DNA of 64,000 nucleotides, taken from the NCBI GenBank assembly GCA_001599595.1, contig BCHH01000019.1, positions 126,411 through 190,410 of the forward strand, read 5' to 3'. Origin of the DNA: Beverwykella pulmonaria. Taxonomy: Eukaryota; Ascomycota; Dothideomycetes; Pleosporales; Melanommataceae. Under the pieces are notes generated by a model that saw only the letters and a list, made by a program, of their open reading frames with translations, was not told where the DNA came from and did no database searches. Both the position numbers and the translations under genes were made by a program. Every line of letters starts with the position of its first letter. Positions within the stretch are counted from its first letter, which is position 1. Positions 45,696 through 57,602 of the stretch are shown here, one piece after another.

Positions 45696-46643
45696 AGTGG
45701 GCTTCGAACGGGGGGAAGAGGCCAGGATATCAAGCAGCCAGACTTGAGGTATGTTTCGGGTTGGCTCTGGGGAGTGGGCTGCAGTGTACGTAGTCAGTAG
45801 AAAAATATCAATATTCGAATTTACTTGTTATTTACCATGTCAAGGCCCCAGAGGGCTCGAAGGACGGTCTCTCTAAGACTGTCGAGGGTGTCGTGGAACT
45901 CGATGTGTTGGCTGTTAGGCGTGGAATGCAAATGTTTTTGGCGTGCATTGACCTTTACGCCCAGACACCACAGCCGTCCGCATCATCTCACTGACACATG
46001 TCAATACGATGAAACAGTCGATTTTACACTGACAAACATCACAGATAGTCCAAACAAGTTAGTGAAATGGAAAGGTTCCTTAAGCCTAATCTAAGAGCGC
46101 AGTAACATTGCCTTGCCATTAAGTTCGCCGGAGTCTAACGAACCCACTCCTTGAACCCGCGGAATCATGCCCCGCCTCAAACGAAATAGAGCCATAAGAA
46201 AGCCCACACATCCATCCGATCCTCCAAAAGGGGGTTAGGTGTTCATTGATATGGTGCAAAAAGGGAAAACAAAAATGGGAAATGGGGGGATCGCATCGAG
46301 AAAACCATTGCACACGACCATCATTCACACAAAGCAACTCCAAGCCCTCCCGTGGAAAGACGTCAAAGTATGCCCGTGATCAAGTGTGACACATGGGGCC
46401 AAAACGGATCCATGCGCGATGATACAGTACCGGTCATGGAGGGGAGACAATGAGAAACAGACATGAGTCGTGGGGAATTGGAGATCCGAGCCGCTCGCTG
46501 CAAAAGCTAATTTTCGAATACAACACAGACAGACACACACAACTCCGTGAGACACTCGCTGCCAGGGCAGCCTCCTTCGTCTATCCGTGGACAGAAATTG
46601 GCGGGTGGGGAGGATACACATGGTCGAGAGAGGACGGAGAAAT
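45696..46643. other. Intergenic
   Basis: Promoter of the Dph4-like gene and 3' untranslated region of the 14-3-3 gene. No gene-like frame was seen. Confidence 0.5.
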
Positions 46644-48011
46644 CTATGCAGCTGCGGGAGCAGCCGGGGGCGCTTCCTCAGCGGCCGGCTCAGCAGCCTT
46701 CTCGGCAGCGGCAGCTTCCGCGGGCTTCTCCTCCTTGGACGCAGACTCGGCGGCAGGCTCAGCATCAGCGCCATCCGATGACGTCCAGAGAGTCAGGTTG
46801 TCACGGAGCAGTTGCATGATGAGCGTGCTGTCCCGGTACGACTCCTCAGACAGCGAGTCAAGCTCGGCGATGGCGTCGTCAAACGCCTGCTTGGCGAGAT
46901 GGCAGGCACGGTCTGGAGAGTTGAGGATCTCGTAGTAGAAGACTGAGAAGTTTAGGGCAAGACCAAGGCGGATGGGGTGGGTAGGCGTGAGCTCGGTCTG
47001 GGCAACATCGGTGGCAGTCTATCACGCGGTGGTCAGATGTGGTTTCTTTGGGTGGGAGAGAGAGGCCATCTCCGATCGATTGCGTCATACCTTGTACGCC
47101 TCATGTGCCGCGGTCGCAGCAACCTTGCGCTTCTCGCCAGACGCGAACTCGGCGAGGTAGCGGTGATAATCGCCCTTCCTGTGTGTCGCGAGGCGGTTAG
47201 CTCGACTCTGGCGATAGCAAGTGAGGTACGGGGCTTCAAGAGAACCTACATCTTGTGGTAGAAGACCTTGGACTCGCCAGACTCGGCCTTGGGGATGAGG
47301 GAGTCGTCCAAAACGTTGAGGACATCCTGGCAGACCTGCTCGAGCTCGGTCTCGATCTTCTGTCGGTAGTCGCGAATGGTGCCAACGTGCTTCTCGGAGC
47401 CCTTGGACTCTTCCTTCTGCTCGATGGACGAGATGATGCGCCATGAAGCACGTCGCGTGCCAACGACGTTCTTGTAGGCAACAGACAGGAGGTTGCGCTC
47501 GTCAACGGTCAATTCACCGCCGATCTATGTGGCGTCAGTATGGGGCGCCCGTGGAAGACAGTTGTCGTCGCAGCCAGGAGTGGCATCGCGGGACAGTGGT
47601 GACGGAGGGACATACCTCAGCGACTTCCTAAAACAATGGTGAGCCCTTGAGCCGTGGATTCACTGCAGATGCGGCGGGAGGAGACTGACCTTCATGTACG
47701 TGACCATCTCTGAGGGAGAGCACCGTTAGCACACGCGCGCGCGACAGGCTGGTGGAGGTACGCAGGCACTTACCATCATATCGCTCAGCCTGTTCGCAAA
47801 GCCGGGCGAGGAAAGTCTTGCTGCTGTGGTGTCAATGGGGCTAGCTTCTCACGGCCGTGTCCGGAGCCGACGTACCTTTCGCGCTATGGGAGGCAGGTTA
47901 GCCATCTGTTGCCATTATCGTGACCGGGACGAGCGCCAGAGGGGCATCCCACCGACAAGCACCGGTGGGGGAGGGCGGCGCAGATAAAGGGAGACATACC
48001 TCAGATGCCAT
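46644..48011 (-). CDS. 14-3-3 protein
   Basis: Phosphoserine/threonine-binding dimeric adaptor (cytosol/nucleus). Eight exons: 48011-48000, 47883-47876, 47820-47774, 47709-47690, 47627-47616, 47524-47250, 47178-47091, 47018-46644; 278 residues. Four exons are only 12, 8, 20 and 12 nt. Joined they read [33 protein letters not shown], then [19 protein letters not shown]. Family signatures: [34 protein letters not shown], and the [13 protein letters not shown] helix. Basic and aromatic phosphopeptide-binding positions (K in AYKN, R in WRIIS, RY in RYLAEF) are present. The C-terminal tail is Ala/Glu/Pro-rich and acidic, as usual in fungi. No ATG other than 48011 fits the N-terminal helix. Confidence 0.95.
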
Positions 48012-49229
48012 TCTCACGGATGTGCAGGTTGGGTCGGGGGAGTGTTGTGCGGGGGGGCTGCGGGGGGAAGGGTGCGGGTGTGTTTGCGTGGTGTGGTTGT
48101 GTGGTGTTGAGGGGAGACGGTGTTTTGGGAGACGGTGGGTCGTAGAAGCCTTGACGAGCGTCCGTCTCGTTTCTCAGCGATTGACCCGCCGAGCCAGCAC
48201 AGCGCACCACAGCGATTCCGTGACTTCCCCGGCCCCATCTAGCGGCGCCCACGCGCGCAGCCACTCACCTCTCCCTAACGGCCATGGAATCCACCGCATT
48301 TTATTTACCTTCGTCTCCTCTGCGCCATTCCGCAGCCTATTCCTTGGCGGCAGATGGGAAATGAGGGCGCACGTGAGCGGACGCCGACCAGCGCTGCCTC
48401 CGACATGATTGGACTCGCGTAGCCTCTGCCCATTGTTCCATCGCTGCTGTCACCTTCGATGTCCCTCTGTCACACCAGTCACGCCTCTCCGAGGCAGCCC
48501 GCCAGCACGAGAGAGCGCTGGCCGGACCATGTCTGGAATGGGGCTGTGACGGCCAATCACCGTCCTTGGAAACAGCTAGAAAAACTTGGATAGCAGCCAG
48601 CAAAGAGCGCCTGCTTTGGGGCCCTGATTCGTGCCACTGTGCCATGAGCAAGTGCTCTCGATGCAAGTGTTTCAGACTAGTTCTGAGGTAGAGAACGGGT
48701 AGCATCACAAGATGCGTATTTTCTTTTGCCTCTGTTCAGACCAGAGAACACAGCGATACGTGCTGTGGAAATCCTGCTCGCTGCTAGTGTGGCTGACAGC
48801 CCTCATTGCATCATCGGTGGGGCCACTTCGCTCCTTCATATCAAATACTACGGAGCCTGAATGCTACGACTGAGATATAGACAAGGCTCTCGTCCTAATG
48901 ACCAGCCGCACTATAGGTAGCAGCAGTTCAACACTTCGCCTTGCACTATCCAAGTCTCGTTATCATGGCATCGGCGCACCGCATCATGGACTTGCTGCTG
49001 TGGTCGGCTGTCCAAGGTCCACAACATGGCGGAGCCGATGCTGTGACACCGCAACACTATGCATGCTGTGTGGTTGTGGAGCAGGGTTGGTTGATACGTA
49101 AATATCTTGATCGACGACGACATCGACGGTATCCATCGCTCCGAGCGATCCAATCTCGCTTGTGCAACTCTAAACCTGTTATGACCATCCGTTCCACCTT
49201 CGTATGAGTGTCCAGTCAAGCTGCTTGCT
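48012..49229. promoter_or_regulatory. 14-3-3 upstream region and intergenic
   Basis: About 1.2 kb. A G/T-rich (C/A-rich on the coding strand) leader directly upstream of the 14-3-3 ATG at 48030-48130 resembles a strong fungal promoter. The rest (48400-49200) holds nothing I recognise. Confidence 0.5.
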
Positions 49230-50170
49230 CTACATGAGCAAACGCCAAACACCCAGCATGAGCGCCGCCGTACCCGTACACACGCCCCTACATGAAATTA
49301 GCATCCCTTCTTTGCAGTGTCAGTGTGGTCGTAAACGTACATCAGCCACTGCAGCGTCGAGAACTTGACCGCTTCCAGCCGCTCCCTTAACTGCGCCGTC
49401 TCCTGCTCAATTCGCGTCTCCGTTTCCTTAATCTTGAGCTCCTGCACATTGGCCTCCTCCCTTATACGTCCTTTTTCAAGGTTGAGGTCTAATCGCACAG
49501 AGGCCTGTGTCCGCTGTATCTCGTCCCGTAACCGTGAGTTGAGCTTGGCCAGTTCGTTCGTCAAGCGCTCGTGGGAGGCGCGCGTGAGGGAGAGCTCAGT
49601 CGAGTCGGCGGTCGTAAGCTCGGAGCGCAGTTTCGCAAAGTCAACTTTTTGGGTGTAGGTCGCTCGATCTTGGTCTTCGCGGAGGACCATGGTGCGGGTG
49701 AGGTTCTGGATGCTACAGGAGCATTAGTTTGATCTTACGCCATGGGGTTGAGGGTGGACAGACCTCTCCTCAATCACATCGCTGAGCACCCTCATCATTG
49801 CCTCCGCTTGTTCCTCTGTGAAGCCCTCGCCCTTCAGCCGCTGCACGAACTTGAGTGTGTCGAAGTGGTGATCCCGCGCCTGAGGAGCTGTGGCACTGAA
49901 GTCGTGACGGGAACTCGGCGCCGCATTGAAGCCTATCCTGAACTGTGAAGGGCTGCTCTTCCATTGTCGAGTCAACGAGGCTGAGAACGCTGTCCTGAAG
50001 GTGTTGATGTTCGCCCGCGGTGGCGGTTGCGAAACCGCAGAGAAGGATCGGTGCCGCTTAGTTTCTAGAGCGCCGCCAATGCCGGCCGATCTGAAGGCTT
50101 TTGCGCCCCATGTGAGCTGAGGGAGAAGGAACCGAGGTATTGCAGACGCTTGCATTGAGGAGGTCGCCAT
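49230..50170 (-). CDS. Mitochondrial DUF1640 / Fmp32-type coiled-coil protein
   Basis: Exons 50170-49764, 49712-49341, 49287-49230 encode 278 residues. The N-terminus is Arg/Ser/Ala-rich without acidic residues, a mitochondrial targeting profile. The core begins HHFDTLKFVQRLKGEGFTEE and continues QAEAMMRVLSDVIEESI, typical of the DUF1640 (CCDC90/MCUR1, yeast Fmp32) family, followed by a long charged coiled coil (RLTNELAKLNSRLRDEIQR, RIEQETAQLRERLEAVKF). The last 19 residues after STLQWLM come from the 58-nt third exon and form a membrane anchor (TGTAALMLGVWRLLM). Reading through the second intron would replace the anchor by a hydrophilic tail, so splicing decides membrane insertion. In yeast Fmp32 supports cytochrome oxidase assembly; function here is by homology only. 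Confidence 0.9.
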
Positions 50171-50679
50171 GGTGTGTGATGTGTGAACTCCAAGGATGTG
50201 TTCAACCGCTCTCGCGCTTCAAAGTGGGCAAGACAAACTAGCGCGCTTTCCCGATCGGGACAACATCGGGACTACGATAGAGGTAACATGTAATGATGAT
50301 TGTCTAACACAGCAAAGCTACCTCCAGCAGATGGATGAGAGCTTTGAAGAAGCTAGATGGATCCTTCTAGAATTGTGCTAGAATCCCGAGGTCCTTGCAG
50401 TAGTCCTCACTACATTGTAGATGCTAATTTGCTCCTTCATAAAAGTGCCGACTTGGCTTGACGCTCAGACAGCGCAACATTAGATATATATGAACAACGG
50501 AAACATGTATAGGCGATTGCTTCGTGGTCAGTAATTCATAATAATCTATCGGACTAGACCCCGGTAATTTCCCGTATCAAACGCTATCGGTCCCAAAACT
50601 TCGTCCCGCTTGCTATGCATTACACACCCGAAAGCAGAAAAAATAAGAACAGGATATACCTGAGTAGAAACTCCTGTCC
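50171..50679. other. Intergenic
   Basis: About 500 nt between the Fmp32 start and the PhoD-like stop. It must include the Fmp32 promoter. No gene was seen. Confidence 0.5.
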
Positions 50680-53600
50680 CTAACGTCCATACTCCAAGCT
50701 TGGCACAATGACTGGCCCATACTTCATTGGTGCACTGTACGGCCCATCATTCTGCACCATGAAGTCCACCGCGAGACTTAGCCTGCCACTTCCATGTCCT
50801 GGTACTGCTTGACCAAATGTTCCATTGACGATCTCGGGATCGTAAATTACACATGCAACGTAGTTTCTCCGGCCCATGAGCCTCTTATACTCTCGCGGCT
50901 GGCCGTTGACGTCTTGCGTGAAAATCTCCATCATGTCTTCCTTGGTGTCAGACGGAGTGTGCGTGCTGCGGTGCCCATTAGCAGGGATGTAGAGGGCACG
51001 ATTATTGTGTAACAAGCGGAGGACATAGTTGCTCGGCGGTGCGTTCACCACAGAAGAGGAGATGATCTGGTACATCGTCTTGTGGTCTTGCGGTTTTGCG
51101 GGATCATGAACCAGGCCCGCGCCGCAGCAGTCAACGCCTCCGGAGAAGAAGGTCATGCGAAGTGACTTGTTGTGAGCAATGCCTTGCAGAGTGCGAATGA
51201 GATATGTGCGCTCGAGGTCCTGTACTTATGTGAGAAGATTGCTAGCACAGCGAGAAAGAAGAGTCCTTACCTTCGACTCGTGTGTCCATTGATCTCTAAG
51301 CTCGTCAAGGAGATCGATATCTCCAAATGGGCTTAACACACCACTCATGAGACCAGACTTGCCGATTGCCTTCTTGACGGAATTGAATCCTTCGCCAACC
51401 ACAGACTTGGCACCAACAACACCAGCGACTGAGCTTGTTACCTTTCCAAGCATGTTGAAAGTTCCAGTAACAGCCTTCTTGCCTGTCGCCATCGAGTTGG
51501 CAAGATGCTCGACCGATTCGAGACGAGGGTAGATGACAGGTACTGGAATCATCCAGATGCAATGTTGCACGCTTGGGGGAAGGGTGGCGACTTTCGGGAA
51601 AATGCCCTGGTACGTCGGGCCAGCCATAACTTGGTGAGGATTCCGCTCCGATCGACAATCTGGCCCAACTACAACCACACAAGGCCCTAGATACTTCATG
51701 AAGTGCCAGCCAGTTCCCGTTATCGTGAACAGGTCGATATCATTGTTGACATTGCGAAGAATCTCCAAGGTCGTATGGTGCTGGAACAAGAGGTACATCT
51801 CAATGCCTATCCTTCCGATGTTCTTAAACATGTTGGAGAACTGCATGTACTCTGGGTATGAACCAAAACCATCAAAGCTGGTCAGGTATTAGCAATGCCA
51901 AACTTGTTATATATCAAGAGCAACTTACATGTCATGGTCATCGAGAGCCAAGATGTGAGGAATCTGAGCGAATGCTTCCCTCAAATGAGGTTGATCAAAG
52001 TGGCTGGTGTAGTAGTGGAAGTACGCGTGGCAAACTTCTTCGTCGTGCTTCGCAGTCCAAGGCGCATTTTTTCGAGTTTCTTTGCCGCTGGTAGCTGTCC
52101 ACTGTTTCAGGAGAGGTATTTCCTTCCACAGCCGATCTGCATAAATCTGCCCACCTAGGCCAAGCTGCACGTGGAAACCGCCGCATTCAGTGTTCTTCTG
52201 AAGTATGTCCTTCCACATGAACCCTAGCCCGCCAAGCTTAGATCTCTCATTCGCGTTCACATTCAGGGCGAAGTCATTTCCCGAATGAGCAATGAATCTC
52301 CAGCTGGTCTCGTGGCGACCCGCGACAAGGAACTCAAATCTGGTGCAGCCGAGATGTGAAGTAATCGCATACGTCCATTTTGCGGCGTGGTCTTCTTCCA
52401 TCTTCAGCTCGATATCGTATCGATAGAATATCCATGTCTGATGTGTGTAAATCGGGTTTGCCTTGAGCTGTCGTGGGTTGGGGGAGAGGTCCACGCTCTG
52501 ATGGATATGAATTGTAGGGGGGTGAGGAGTGTTTGTGACGAGAAGAATTGAGCCGAGCCACAAACCTCTCTCCACATCCATGTTCGTGTACCTCAAGTAT
52601 GGGCCAAAGTAAACGCTGTTAGTAGGATTAATCTTATACATATCCACTCCCGCTACAGGTGGTGGCCCAGTAAATCCAGTTGTGGTTGGCGTCGCAAGCG
52701 GAGCCATACCCATCATATCTCCATGGAAAGTCGCTGTCTGTGTTGGAAATCCAGGAGAGTTGAGAGGGGTTTTGCCAAATCCAGGAGAAGCCAACGGGTT
52801 CGCGTACGAGTTCGTAGGAGACATCGGTTCATTCAGATTCAGAGGAGTGGGGCCCTTCGGGAATTCCCATTGAGTACTCTGTGTCGGCAGATGAATGTAA
52901 TAGTATTGAGCCGAGTTTGGATCTAGATGTGCTATCCAGCCCTCAGGTAGAGGTGGAGGGGAAGCAGGGCCCGGCCCTGGCCCTGGTGCAGGACTCGGTG
53001 TGGTGGCATGATGAGTTTGTGGTGGGAACTGATTTTGCGTGGGGGTTGGTGCCACCATTGTTCCAGGCTGTGGTGACGGGCCCGTTTGTTGCTGGCGAAC
53101 ATCGTTGGCAAACGCAGGATGTCCTTGGATATTTGGGTCACTCATGACTGAAGCTTGAGGAGCGGGTGCAGATATGCTCGTATTGCGTTTTTCATTGGGG
53201 TACCCTTGCGCCGTGGTGGCCCCAGCAGCTGCTGGGTGTGTGATACTCGAGTAGGCTGGCGGGGGCTCATCTAAGTTCATGCGTCCCATGTCGTGTGTTA
53301 AAGGGTGTTCCTGGGGTACATTTGCGGGTGGGGGGGAAGACACGGCGCCAGGTGCTTGTGGAAGAGGCCCTTGCGGTGGGCTGCTTGAGGGCCCGCCAAC
53401 CTGATTCATACCCTGATACACCGCTGGGGGGCCGTGCGGATGACTGCCAGGTTGCTCGGTAGGAGTCCATGGTCTTCTCGGAGGCTGTTGCTGAGTTGAT
53501 TGCTCAGTGGGAGTCCAAGGCCTCCTTGTGGGCTGTTGCTGAGGGATCGGCGAGGTAACATTCTGCCTAGGTTGAGAGTTGGCATAGACTTGGTTCCTCT

Positions 53601-54519
53601 GTACTGCCGCAGCATTCTGGGCGGTTTGCGCTTGCAGATTCGTCAATGTAGACGTTCCTGCAATTCCGGCCGCTGCAAAGCGAGCTTCAATGCCACCACT
53701 AGGAGGAGGTATGATCGGAGTCTCTGGAGGAGGTGGCGATCCCCGCTGTGCTCTCGTTGTAGACGTAGAAGCTGTCGAGCTCAGGCGATTGACCCCACCG
53801 GGATTGGGGATCTTCAGTGCAGGCTCGGAGTTCTGCGTTTGGCCTGAGTTCGGAGCAGGCCAGTACTGCTGATGGTACTCTGGGAACGGGTTTGGCACTG
53901 GCGCTGGGTTTGGCTCAGTGCTGCCTTTTCGCAGGGGTGCCATCTGGAATAAGCCCTCCTTGTCAGGTGTCTCTGGGCCTGGAGAATCTGGGAGAGGCTT
54001 TGGCGCAGTGCCTCTCCGTTCTGCCAGCCTCGATGGCTGTATGGACCCATCTGCTGCTCTTCCAGGAGCTCCATAGCCTGAGACGGTCGGTCGATTCGGA
54101 TCGTTTGCATTGAAGCGGGCACGGGAGCCTGGTGAGGTCGGACTGGGACCTGTAGCGCTGGAGCGTCTCCTTCTTCCTTCTGATTCTGGTGGTGTAGCAT
54201 TTTTCGCTGCGCGCTCTCTTTCGCTTAGGGGCGTATATCGAGCCTCGCCTGGCGGTGCCTGTCTGAGTGGTCGGTCGTCAGGGTACGGCAGAGGGGCTGT
54301 TGGAGGAGCTGTTGGCGGCGCTGGGAAAGTTGGCATGGGCGGCGGTCGCGAAAAGGCTGGCTGGTTGGAGCTGCCCGCCGAGTCTGTCCTCGGGGGAGGG
54401 CTCTTCGAGTTCACATCTGTCTTCTGTATGCGCAGAGGACCGACAGTGGGCGTCTGGGCGGTCTCTGAGGGCCGTAGGAAGAGCTCTTCCTCGGGCCGTC
54501 CCTGCTTGCGACCGTCCAT
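50680..54519 (-). CDS. WW-domain and PhoD-like phosphatase protein
   Basis: Exons 54519-51929, 51877-51271, 51219-50680 give 1245 residues. The first ~515 residues are Pro/Ser/Gln-rich and probably disordered, with short tandem units (RRPWTPTEQ twice). Residues about 525-554 form a WW domain: LPEGWIAHLDPNSAQYYY with first Trp528 and second Trp551 in STQWEFP. The remainder looks like a fungal PhoD-like metallophosphatase: VYFGPYLRYTNMD, FRFIAHSGN-like strand (WRFIAHSGND), GLGGQIYADRLWKE, and the metal-site-like ALDDHDIFDGFGSYPE made across intron 1. A later FFSGGVDCCG matches the usual final His/Gly motif only loosely. Substrate unknown. WW domains bind Pro-rich ligands and this protein itself has PPPAY, so self-association is possible (inference). 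Confidence 0.83.
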
Positions 54520-55769
54520 AGCAGCGGGAGTGTTTACGTGCGCGGTCGATTTTGAGTTGCTGGATCGGCCGCGATGACAGGCGTTAACTTATTTTTGGCG
54601 ATGGTTGCAGGCCAACTCACGGGCGGTCGAGCGAGGCGTGTCAGGCGTGGGTAAAGTGGAGGGTTCCAAGGAAGGCTATCCGCGGGGTAGGGCGAGATGG
54701 ATATGACGCGGGCTGACGCGGAAGGGTGAGATGGCAAAGGGAAAGCACCTGTCCACGGTAGATGCAGATAGAGACTGCAGTGAGTGACCAGGCGTATTTG
54801 TATCGAGCAGCGAACAGGGACGTTTCGAGGCAAAGCTGACTTACGTAGTTGTCTGCCCTCGCCCTTCTCGCGCTCCTGCAAGACTGGAGCATTTGGGGTG
54901 CGGGTCCTGGACGCGCCCAAGGGCCATGTTGACGGCTGATTGGCTGGACGAGCCATATACGCGCGCTGCTGGCCGAATCCACGACCACCCATCACACTTG
55001 GCCATGCATGGCGGCGTCGTTATAGCCCACCGGTGCCTGAGTGTGGAGCGTCCGCTGTGCGCATTCATCGAAAACTGTCCTGGATGAGTCGAGGGGAAGC
55101 GCTCAGGGCGCTCGACGGCTGGATGCAGTGCCGCATCCATCGTACCCAAATCGCCGGCACATGGACGGCCCGCAACGCACCATGATTTCCACGCAACGCA
55201 CCATGGTCCATGTGTAGCCCTGTCACGGGGCCAAAACAAGCATCGAGCTGCTTCGCGCTGTCTCGGTCAAGGCAATAGAGATAGAAACCCTCCTAGGGTT
55301 TGTGTTTCGAAGAAGAACCAAAGGATGGTCCTCCCATGCTCTCCTCGGCGCACTTGACACCCTCCTCGCTCGTCCAGGTTCAACACCCACATCGTGAGAG
55401 CATTCTTAGGGACAAAAGGGGAAACCAAGAATGCCACAGGCATGCATGCACACTGCGAGTTTGGGGCGTCGCCCGCTTTGTCGCACCAGAAGCGGTTACC
55501 ATGAAGCCGCCTGGTGCGGCTGAGCTCCAGCCTCGCATACCGATACGGGCCAGACCTCAACCTTAAGCGCAACCTCTCGCTCCAGAATTGAATCGTTCCC
55601 TCGTTTCTCTCTCTCTTTCTCTCTCTCTGCGTGCAATCCAGTCGATTTTCTATACAACTTTTTAATGCCTTATACCTTCCTCTTCAGTGACATCTTAGAA
55701 CGACTGATCTCTGCCCAATCAAAGCAATAGAAACTGCTGCAGTTTCGAACTTGACAAAAGCTGCCTACA
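54520..55769. promoter_or_regulatory. Divergent promoter region, PhoD-like / Gln-Pro-rich gene
   Basis: About 1.25 kb between outward starts. Contains a CGCAACGCACCATG direct repeat (55171-55184 and 55192-55205) and CT-rich tracts at 55605-55628 ahead of the right gene. Frames in it are short and overlapping. Confidence 0.5.
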
Positions 55770-57602
55770 ATGTCAACAATGCAACAGCAAGCACCTTCCG
55801 TGGCCTCGTTCGAACCCAATTCCGAACTCCCAGCTCAACCTCCACCACCGTACATGGTCACCGAACCGGTACAGCTACCAACTCCCACGCCCCCACCAAG
55901 CCAACCTGGCTTTGGACAGGCTCCTCCACAGCAACAGAATGCTTTCCCTCAAGAGAAACCCACGCCAGGGAATCAGCAGCAGCCCCCAGCTCAGGAAGCT
56001 CAATTCACTCAATCCGCGCAAGGACCGCTGATGAATCAACCTCCTCAAGGCCCCTCCATGCAGCCTATGCAACCTATGCAGCCCATGACGCTGCAACAAC
56101 CACCCCAATACCCAACCATGTCCCCACAACAACAACAACAGCAAGTCCAGAATGTAATCCAAAATATGCCTCCGGAGAAGCTTCAGATATACCAGCACCA
56201 AGCCCAGCAAATGATGGCGCAGCAGCAGTTTCAACAACCTCAGCAAACCATGATGCAACAGCAGCCCATGATGCAGCAACCTATCCAACAACCCATGATG
56301 CCCCAACAGCAACCCCCAAGACACTACACCACCAGTGCCCCTCAAGGGCTCTTCGGCCCAAAAAAGTCCGCAGGAGGCCATGGGGCTCAGACTGGACCTC
56401 AAGACGAAAAGCAAACCGGCGGCGTCCAACGATTCTTTGGTGACACCCTCTTCGGCCGTGTCGCGCGATCATCCGTCCAAACCGCAACTACAGCTCTGAA
56501 GATGCCATCTAGTCTGTCACCCTGGGGCGACAACAACCCCGTGACCCTTCCGAATGTGCGATATAGAGATGCCGTTCTCTTCACTACCTTTGCCTTTGTT
56601 GGAGCACCACTCGTAGATGGGATCAGTGACGGCGTCACGGGGGTGTTCGGCGCTGACAGCTTCATCTCAGAGATTGTTAGTTCTGGAGCTGGTACGATCG
56701 TGGGGAGTACTGTAATCAAGTACAGCGTATTTCAGATTGTGGAGCAGGCCATTGATAAGGGGATCATTGAGCATATGTTGCCAGAGGAGGAGAAGATGCT
56801 ACAGACAACGAATGTGAAAAGCTTGCAAGTTGGCATCAAGCACAAATTGATGGGTGTGGATGCAGATCTGAGGTTCATAGGGATATATCCAACACAGAGC
56901 AGTCAGGCATGCGAGAAGGGGTGGTTCTGTCCGTACCTCTTCGCCAGCGCGAGAACACCACAGATTCCTCGGGCAAATGATTTCTCTATTTCACAGTTTT
57001 TCGGGCCCTTCCTCAATGGTACGTGTCCACCTTCGCACGTCTTTTTTTTTAATGCAAGCATCTTACACTCTCCAGGCGACTACCAAATGGCGCACAAGCT
57101 TCTTTCCGAATCAGCCCATACCCTCAACATGTGCGACCCCTCCCCGCAAACGGATATCGGCACGAACCGCATGGTCATCGTCTTCACCGGCATCTCACCC
57201 TTCCGAGCAAACATGTGGTCGACCTCCCGACGCCCCGGCTGCGGCACCATAATCTTCCACCTTCTCGATGGTTGCCCGGCCCTCGTCATCCCCGTTACAA
57301 ACCGGGCACCCATCTGCGCCTGGTCGCCTTGGACACTCTCCCAGATGCGGCTAGCACAGTATTCGCTGAATCCGACGCCCGGCGCGTATAGTGCGGAGTG
57401 GCAGCATGAGCAGATCTGTGAGTGGCTAGATACCATTATTTCCGTGCCGCATATTAGTCCAGGCGTAAGGGAGAGGTATGTGGATGTGCTGGGTAGGAGT
57501 GTGAGTTTGGTTATCAATGGCGCTCTTGCATTGGAGAAGTGTCAGCCGCTACTAGGCAAGCTAGATCCGGAAAGGGCCGGGATTGTAATGTTTAGGTATT
57601 AG
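55770..57602 (+). CDS. Gln/Pro/Met-rich hypothetical protein
   Basis: Exons 55770-57018 and 57076-57602 give 591 residues. The first ~205 residues are dominated by Gln, Pro and Met (QPMQPMQPM, MSPQQQQQQ, PMMQQPIQQPMMPQQQ). The remainder is a folded-looking domain: GGVQRFFGDTLFGRVARSS, RDAVLFTTFAFVGAPLVDGI, VSSGAGTIVGSTVIKYSVFQ, RANDFSISQFFGPFLN, and after the intron MVIVFTGISPFRANMWSTS and SAEWQHEQICEWLDTII. I do not recognise the family. No signal peptide. The 57-nt intron (GTACGT donor, CTCCAG acceptor) is in frame and stop-free, so retention would insert 19 residues including FFF. Divergent from the WW/PhoD-like gene. Confidence 0.75.
   Translation: MSTMQQQAPSVASFEPNSELPAQPPPPYMVTEPVQLPTPTPPPSQPGFGQAPPQQQNAFPQEKPTPGNQQQPPAQEAQFTQSAQGPLMNQPPQGPSMQPMQPMQPMTLQQPPQYPTMSPQQQQQQVQNVIQNMPPEKLQIYQHQAQQMMAQQQFQQPQQTMMQQQPMMQQPIQQPMMPQQQPPRHYTTSAPQGLFGPKKSAGGHGAQTGPQDEKQTGGVQRFFGDTLFGRVARSSVQTATTALKMPSSLSPWGDNNPVTLPNVRYRDAVLFTTFAFVGAPLVDGISDGVTGVFGADSFISEIVSSGAGTIVGSTVIKYSVFQIVEQAIDKGIIEHMLPEEEKMLQTTNVKSLQVGIKHKLMGVDADLRFIGIYPTQSSQACEKGWFCPYLFASARTPQIPRANDFSISQFFGPFLNGTCPPSHVFFFNASILHSPGDYQMAHKLLSESAHTLNMCDPSPQTDIGTNRMVIVFTGISPFRANMWSTSRRPGCGTIIFHLLDGCPALVIPVTNRAPICAWSPWTLSQMRLAQYSLNPTPGAYSAEWQHEQICEWLDTIISVPHISPGVRERYVDVLGRSVSLVINGALALEKCQPLLGKLDPERAGIVMFRY

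Noticed and set aside
55875..56429. 184-codon minus frame opposite the Gln-rich repeat
   Set aside because: Leu/His-rich translation is simply the complement of CAG/CCA-rich coding DNA.
55751..56443. 230-codon plus frame overlapping the Gln-rich gene
   Set aside because: Thr/Ala/Pro-rich out-of-frame reading of the same repeat; the in-frame gene continues through the intron into a folded domain.
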